From: Neelides folsomi
Taxonomy: Eukaryota > Arthropoda > Collembola > Neelipleona > Neelidae
Direction of reading: 5' to 3'
NCBI GenBank assembly: GCA_034687125.1
Contig: JAQGBZ010000621.1
Coordinates: 1-25,923, forward strand
DNA: 25,923 bases
Shown here: positions 22,572 to 25,923 of the stretch, in pieces
Layout of the letters: every line of letters begins with the position of its first letter
How positions within the stretch are numbered: position 1 is the first letter of the stretch
The notes under the pieces: generated by a model
What the model saw: only the letters and a program-made list of their open reading frames with translations
Told to the model about the DNA's origin: nothing
Database searches by the model: none
Translations under genes and position numbers: made by a program

Positions 22572-24508
22572 CCCTAATCAACTGCTGCCCACCCCTCAAT
22601 TCATTTACTTATTTTGATTTCTGGTTCTGCGTAGAGAAGTTCAATTGTGTTAACTTTATCTTGTTTTCCACTTCTTGAGCAAATAAACACAATTTTTTTA
22701 GAGATTCAGCTCGATTTGACTTTTGAAGTCAAATGCCTTTATGGGATACAAATAAAACATAATTACCACAAATGAAAAATAATAAAAATAAACACGAATT
22801 TAATCTAAAATCAACTTTTAGATCTGACATGATCAAGACTTTCAAGACTAGAATTTGAGATCTACAAATTTGAAATTCGGGGCCAGAAGTATTGATTTTC
22901 TTTGCCGTTATTTGGTATCTAGTCGAAAACTGTCCTCCTCTACCTTGTTAATGTTTAAAGAGCTTGATACTTTATATGCATCGATTGTGCAAACTTTTGC
23001 CAAGCGAGCTCAATTTTTCTTTCCTTTATCTCAGGTGTATTTAAGCGAAATCAATTAAGAATAAAAATCTCTATCAGATCAATTTAAACGAGTTACGTTA
23101 ATGGGTTTTGTTTCATAAAACACCCTTTTGTATATTATATTAAATAATCAGTGATTAAATTAAATCTAGTAACGAATTCTAAACTGACTCTCTTCTCTCA
23201 TTGGGAAGCCTACATCCTTGAATTTAACAATGACCTTGGTGCATTTGTACACTAAAGCGACAATGAATTTGGAGCAATGTGGATAATGTTAAAAATAGGT
23301 CCTATCAACGATACAAGCTTTATAATAAATGTACTTCACTCTCTTCACTTCATCATTTAAGTAATGCAATCTTTATATGCCTATTTGAATTATTGGGCTC
23401 ATCCAGGAACCACGACCCCATGTAACGTTTTCAAGTATCTGATATTTACGTATTATTTATATGTAAATATCATAGTATTTACTTATACTACATATATGTA
23501 TCTATTGTAAATGTAAATATATTGAATTTTTGTATCTTCTAAATAATTACGCACATAATGTTACATAATCCTACCCTTATCTTGTATGTAGGTATAAAGG
23601 TAATACATAGTATATGGCAATTCAATGGGTGGTTTCTATTATATTTTATGTATGCACATTAAATAAATTTTTTAATGGTTAAAGCATTCCAAATTCCTCT
23701 ATTGAAATTACCTTAAGATTCGGAAGCCCGAGAGAATTTGTGATAAGCTTGGACAACTTTTACGAAAAGGGAGAGCGAGTTCTTTATTGAACGCCTTTTT
23801 ATTAAAGACAGAAGCTGTGCATAATTAAAATCCTAATATTTATAGTTATAATTAAACCGGTTGAGGGAGAGAGAGTTGATTTTTACCTTATTGGATTGAA
23901 ACTTAATTGATGTTTTTAACTGCCTACAATAATTCATCGATTCTTGTCTATGATGCAATTGGGTTTATTAAATAAAGAAGATAAACAAGTAAATGGACCC
24001 TGAATGGGGATTAATTTGTAAAAGCGATGGAAAATTTTATTCCTAAATATTTAAAATTATGTTATTTACATCTCTACTTATCAAAATCTTCAAATGTCGC
24101 GTTGGTCATACTTATGTATTGCATAAACACGCAAAATCATATTTGTCGCAATTTTAGAATTAAAAACTTGAGAGGATAACATTTTAATCCATTTTCAGGT
24201 TCGAACTTCTTGTCAACCTTGAAGAATCAAGCTTTTACATAAATTGTTGTATTTTATAAAATAGAAATTAATAAATAAGCGTGTATATTTTATATAATTA
24301 AGTTTATTATTTAATTGAGGAGTAATCAATTGATTCTAACAAGTATGATAAGGTGATAGTTGATATGATTGCAAAGATAGTGTGCGTGATTGATTTTGGT
24401 ACAAATGTTTGATCAATAGATAGAGAGATTTCTCGAGTGAACTAGAGTTGTCTTAACTTTTCATACAAATTCTTAAAGTTTCATAATAGTTGGTCTAAAT
24501 TATTAATA
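22572..24508. other. Intergenic spacer of about 1.9 kb
   Basis: AT-rich DNA between divergent carrier copy B and the CFAP97-like gene. It should contain both promoters. A 67-codon open stretch at 22855-23058 (with GARSIDFLCRYLVSSRKL..) begins just after a stop/AG and has a possible donor at CAG|GTGTAT near 23034. I recognise no family, so I do not call it a gene. No tRNA, repeat array or transposon ends were found. Confidence 0.5.
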
Positions 24509-25142
24509 ATGCCTCAATCAACAGAACGTGGAATTGGATTTGGCTTGAGTAAATGGGAATTAAACTATTTAAAATGCCGTTATGTCGCTCACCGGAATAA
24601 AGTAACAATAATTTTAATTATATTTATAAATTCATTTTCATTTGATCAAATTGTAATTGTTGACTCTTATAAGTCGTTTATAAATAGATAATTTATATTC
24701 AATTTATACTTTATTATATCACCTTTATAGTGTATAATAACTTTTATATGTTATAATTAACATGTATTCATAATATTTAAATAAATAAAAATAATTTAAC
24801 TAAAAGGTTGGAAATGTGAAACCAGCAATCGATTGCACGCCGCCTGAGGATCGTCCCCATGTTCGCCATAAGAAGAAGAAAGCTCTATTTGAGAAGCGAA
24901 GACAAGCGATAATATTAGCTGAAAATTTGCGAGTGCTTAACAAAACAGCGGAAATAATGCAAAAGAGAGAAAAGAAATTGGAAAAGAAAGTAGGGATGAA
25001 TAAAGTTTCTCCAACCCCTTCAGGCCATAATGAAAGCAGAGAAATGACAGAAAAGCTCAAGCGAAGCGCTCACGTTCTTTTACATTGGTTTATTCAGAAA
25101 TACGGAACTTATGTTCCATGGTGGGCAGAAATTAATTACTGA
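24509..25142 (+). CDS. CFAP97/Hemingway-like domain protein (putative ciliary protein)
   Basis: Two exons, 24509-24601 and 24807-25142, join in phase 0 at AAA|GTTGGA to give 142 residues. The body reads YLKCRYVAHRNKVGNVKPAI, then a DCTPPEDRPH segment, a basic stretch RHKKKKALFEKRRQAII, and an LAENLRVLNKTAEIM helix. This order (H-R-x-K-V, P-A-[IV]-D-x-x-P-P, H, K-K, I-x-x-x-N-x-x-L, I-M) matches what I recall of the small CFAP97D proteins and Drosophila Hemingway, which act in axonemes and sperm flagella. The C-terminal third (KRSAHVLLHWFIQKYGTYVP) is not recognised. Neither signal peptide nor membrane segment is seen. The start is the first ATG after upstream stops. Gene reality is likely and the family call is moderate; both rest on inspection alone. 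Confidence 0.6.
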
Positions 25143-25242
25143 TTCGCGGATTCTCATTATAATATTATGCAATTAACAATTAATTATGTATCATACCATA
25201 TACCTTTCACATTGTACAAGTAGATGCATAATATACATAATA

Positions 25243-25923
25243 CAGGGTGGCTTATCCAAAAGTAGACTTATAAGAGAAAGTCATACACAATGTTAGGTTA
25301 GAAATATTATGAAATCGTTTTCTTATAATAAGAGGTAATAATGGCTCCAAACAGATTTGCTCTTAATGAAAGAATTTTCATTGAAAAGTTCATTTCAACC
25401 CAAAACACTATACGAACGATCAATTTGTTCCGGGAAAGATTTCCAGACACAACCGCCATCAAGATCAGGAATTTACAAATTATACAACAAATTTGAACGA
25501 ACTGAACGAAATTTAAATCGAATCAATACACCAACGTACAAACGTGTTCGCACCGAAGACATTATTAAATTAAGGCGGCTATTGACATTAGCCCGGGAAA
25601 ATCTATTCGAAGATTGTCTGCCCAAAGTGGCTTAGGTCGCAAATCTGTCAGGAAAATTTTAAAATTAGATCTTAAAATAAAGCCATACAGAGTTCACGTG
25701 TGTCATCAGCTACGTCCGGTTGATTTTCAAAGGAGAATGGCATATTGCGAGTGGTTTTTAATCCACATCTCTCCTACATGTGAAGAACTTGATGATTTTT
25801 ATTGGACGGACGAGGCATGGGTTTATCTCGATGGATGTGTCAATTCCCAAAATGACAGGTGGTGGGGAGAAGAAAATCCCAATAGATTGATAGAGGTAAA
25901 AAATATTTTTATAATTATATAAT
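25243..25923 (+). mobile_element. Tc1/mariner-type transposon, 5' part, runs off the window
   Basis: It begins with CAGGGTGGCTTATCC directly after TA (25241-25242), the usual mariner terminus and target. A mariner-like transposase starts 98 bp further in. The 3' end and second inverted repeat lie outside the window, so element length and completeness are unknown. Confidence 0.8.
25341..25923 (+). pseudogene. Frameshifted mariner-like transposase, partial
   Basis: The ATG at 25341 opens MAPNRFALNERIFIEKFIST and FRERFPDTT, which then shifts frame near 25450. PPSRSGIYKLYNKFERT and VRTEDIIKLRRLLTLARENL continue in a second frame. Another shift near 25620 leads to AQSGLGRKSVRKILK and HQLRPVDFQRRMAYCEW. 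These are the paired helix-turn-helix and linker parts of a mariner transposase. WTDEAWVYLDG carries the first catalytic Asp and is followed by CVNSQNDRWWGEENPNRLIE. At least two frameshifts before the catalytic domain make it inactive as read. The last codons diverge from the family after RLIEV. Confidence 0.85.

Overview
The window is AT-rich nuclear DNA from an animal. Genes are split by many short introns (mostly 60-200 bp, GT..AG), coding islands are somewhat GC-richer, and the spacers carry DNA transposons. The gene set is SUMO E1, SRP19, mitochondrial RNA polymerase, HBS1, a HotDog thioesterase, SLC25A35-type carriers and a CFAP97-like ciliary protein. With mariner and Merlin elements, this points to an invertebrate metazoan, perhaps an arthropod or crustacean. 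That taxonomic guess is inference only. I assembled every gene model by hand from splice signals. All complete models give a spliced length divisible by three and a protein of about the usual family length.

Layout, left to right. (1) 163-2157 (+): the C-terminal two thirds of UBA2, the SUMO-activating enzyme subunit 2; its 5' part lies outside the window. (2) 2745-3505 (-): SRP19, convergent with UBA2. (3) 3780-9562 (+): POLRMT in 19 exons, head-to-head with SRP19 across 274 bp. (4) 10066-15018 (-): HBS1. A 2.15-kb intron contains a 1.1-kb open, in-phase alternative last exon (12859-13967). This reproduces the HBS1/SKI7 two-isoform arrangement known from human, plants and fungi, so one locus would encode both a ribosome-rescue GTPase and an exosome/Ski adaptor. 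(5) 15367-16011 (+): ACOT13, head-to-head with HBS1. (6) 16418-17897 (-) and 19593-22571 (-): two tandem SLC25A35-like mitochondrial carriers with diverged intron sets. Copy B has a GC-AG intron, and one of its introns was expanded by a 1,360-bp Merlin transposon with long inverted repeats and an 8-bp target duplication. Copy A has a small mariner-type MITE in intron 1. (7) 22572-24508: a spacer of about 1.9 kb in which I recognise no gene. (8) 24509-25142 (+): a two-exon protein resembling the CFAP97/Hemingway family. (9) 25243-end (+): the 5' part of a degenerate mariner-type transposon.

The genes form no single pathway. UBA2, SRP19 and HBS1 are housekeeping genes, while POLRMT and the two carriers (and possibly ACOT13) act at mitochondria. 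The two most informative signals are the nested SKI7-type exon in HBS1 and the very complete structure of the Merlin insertion.
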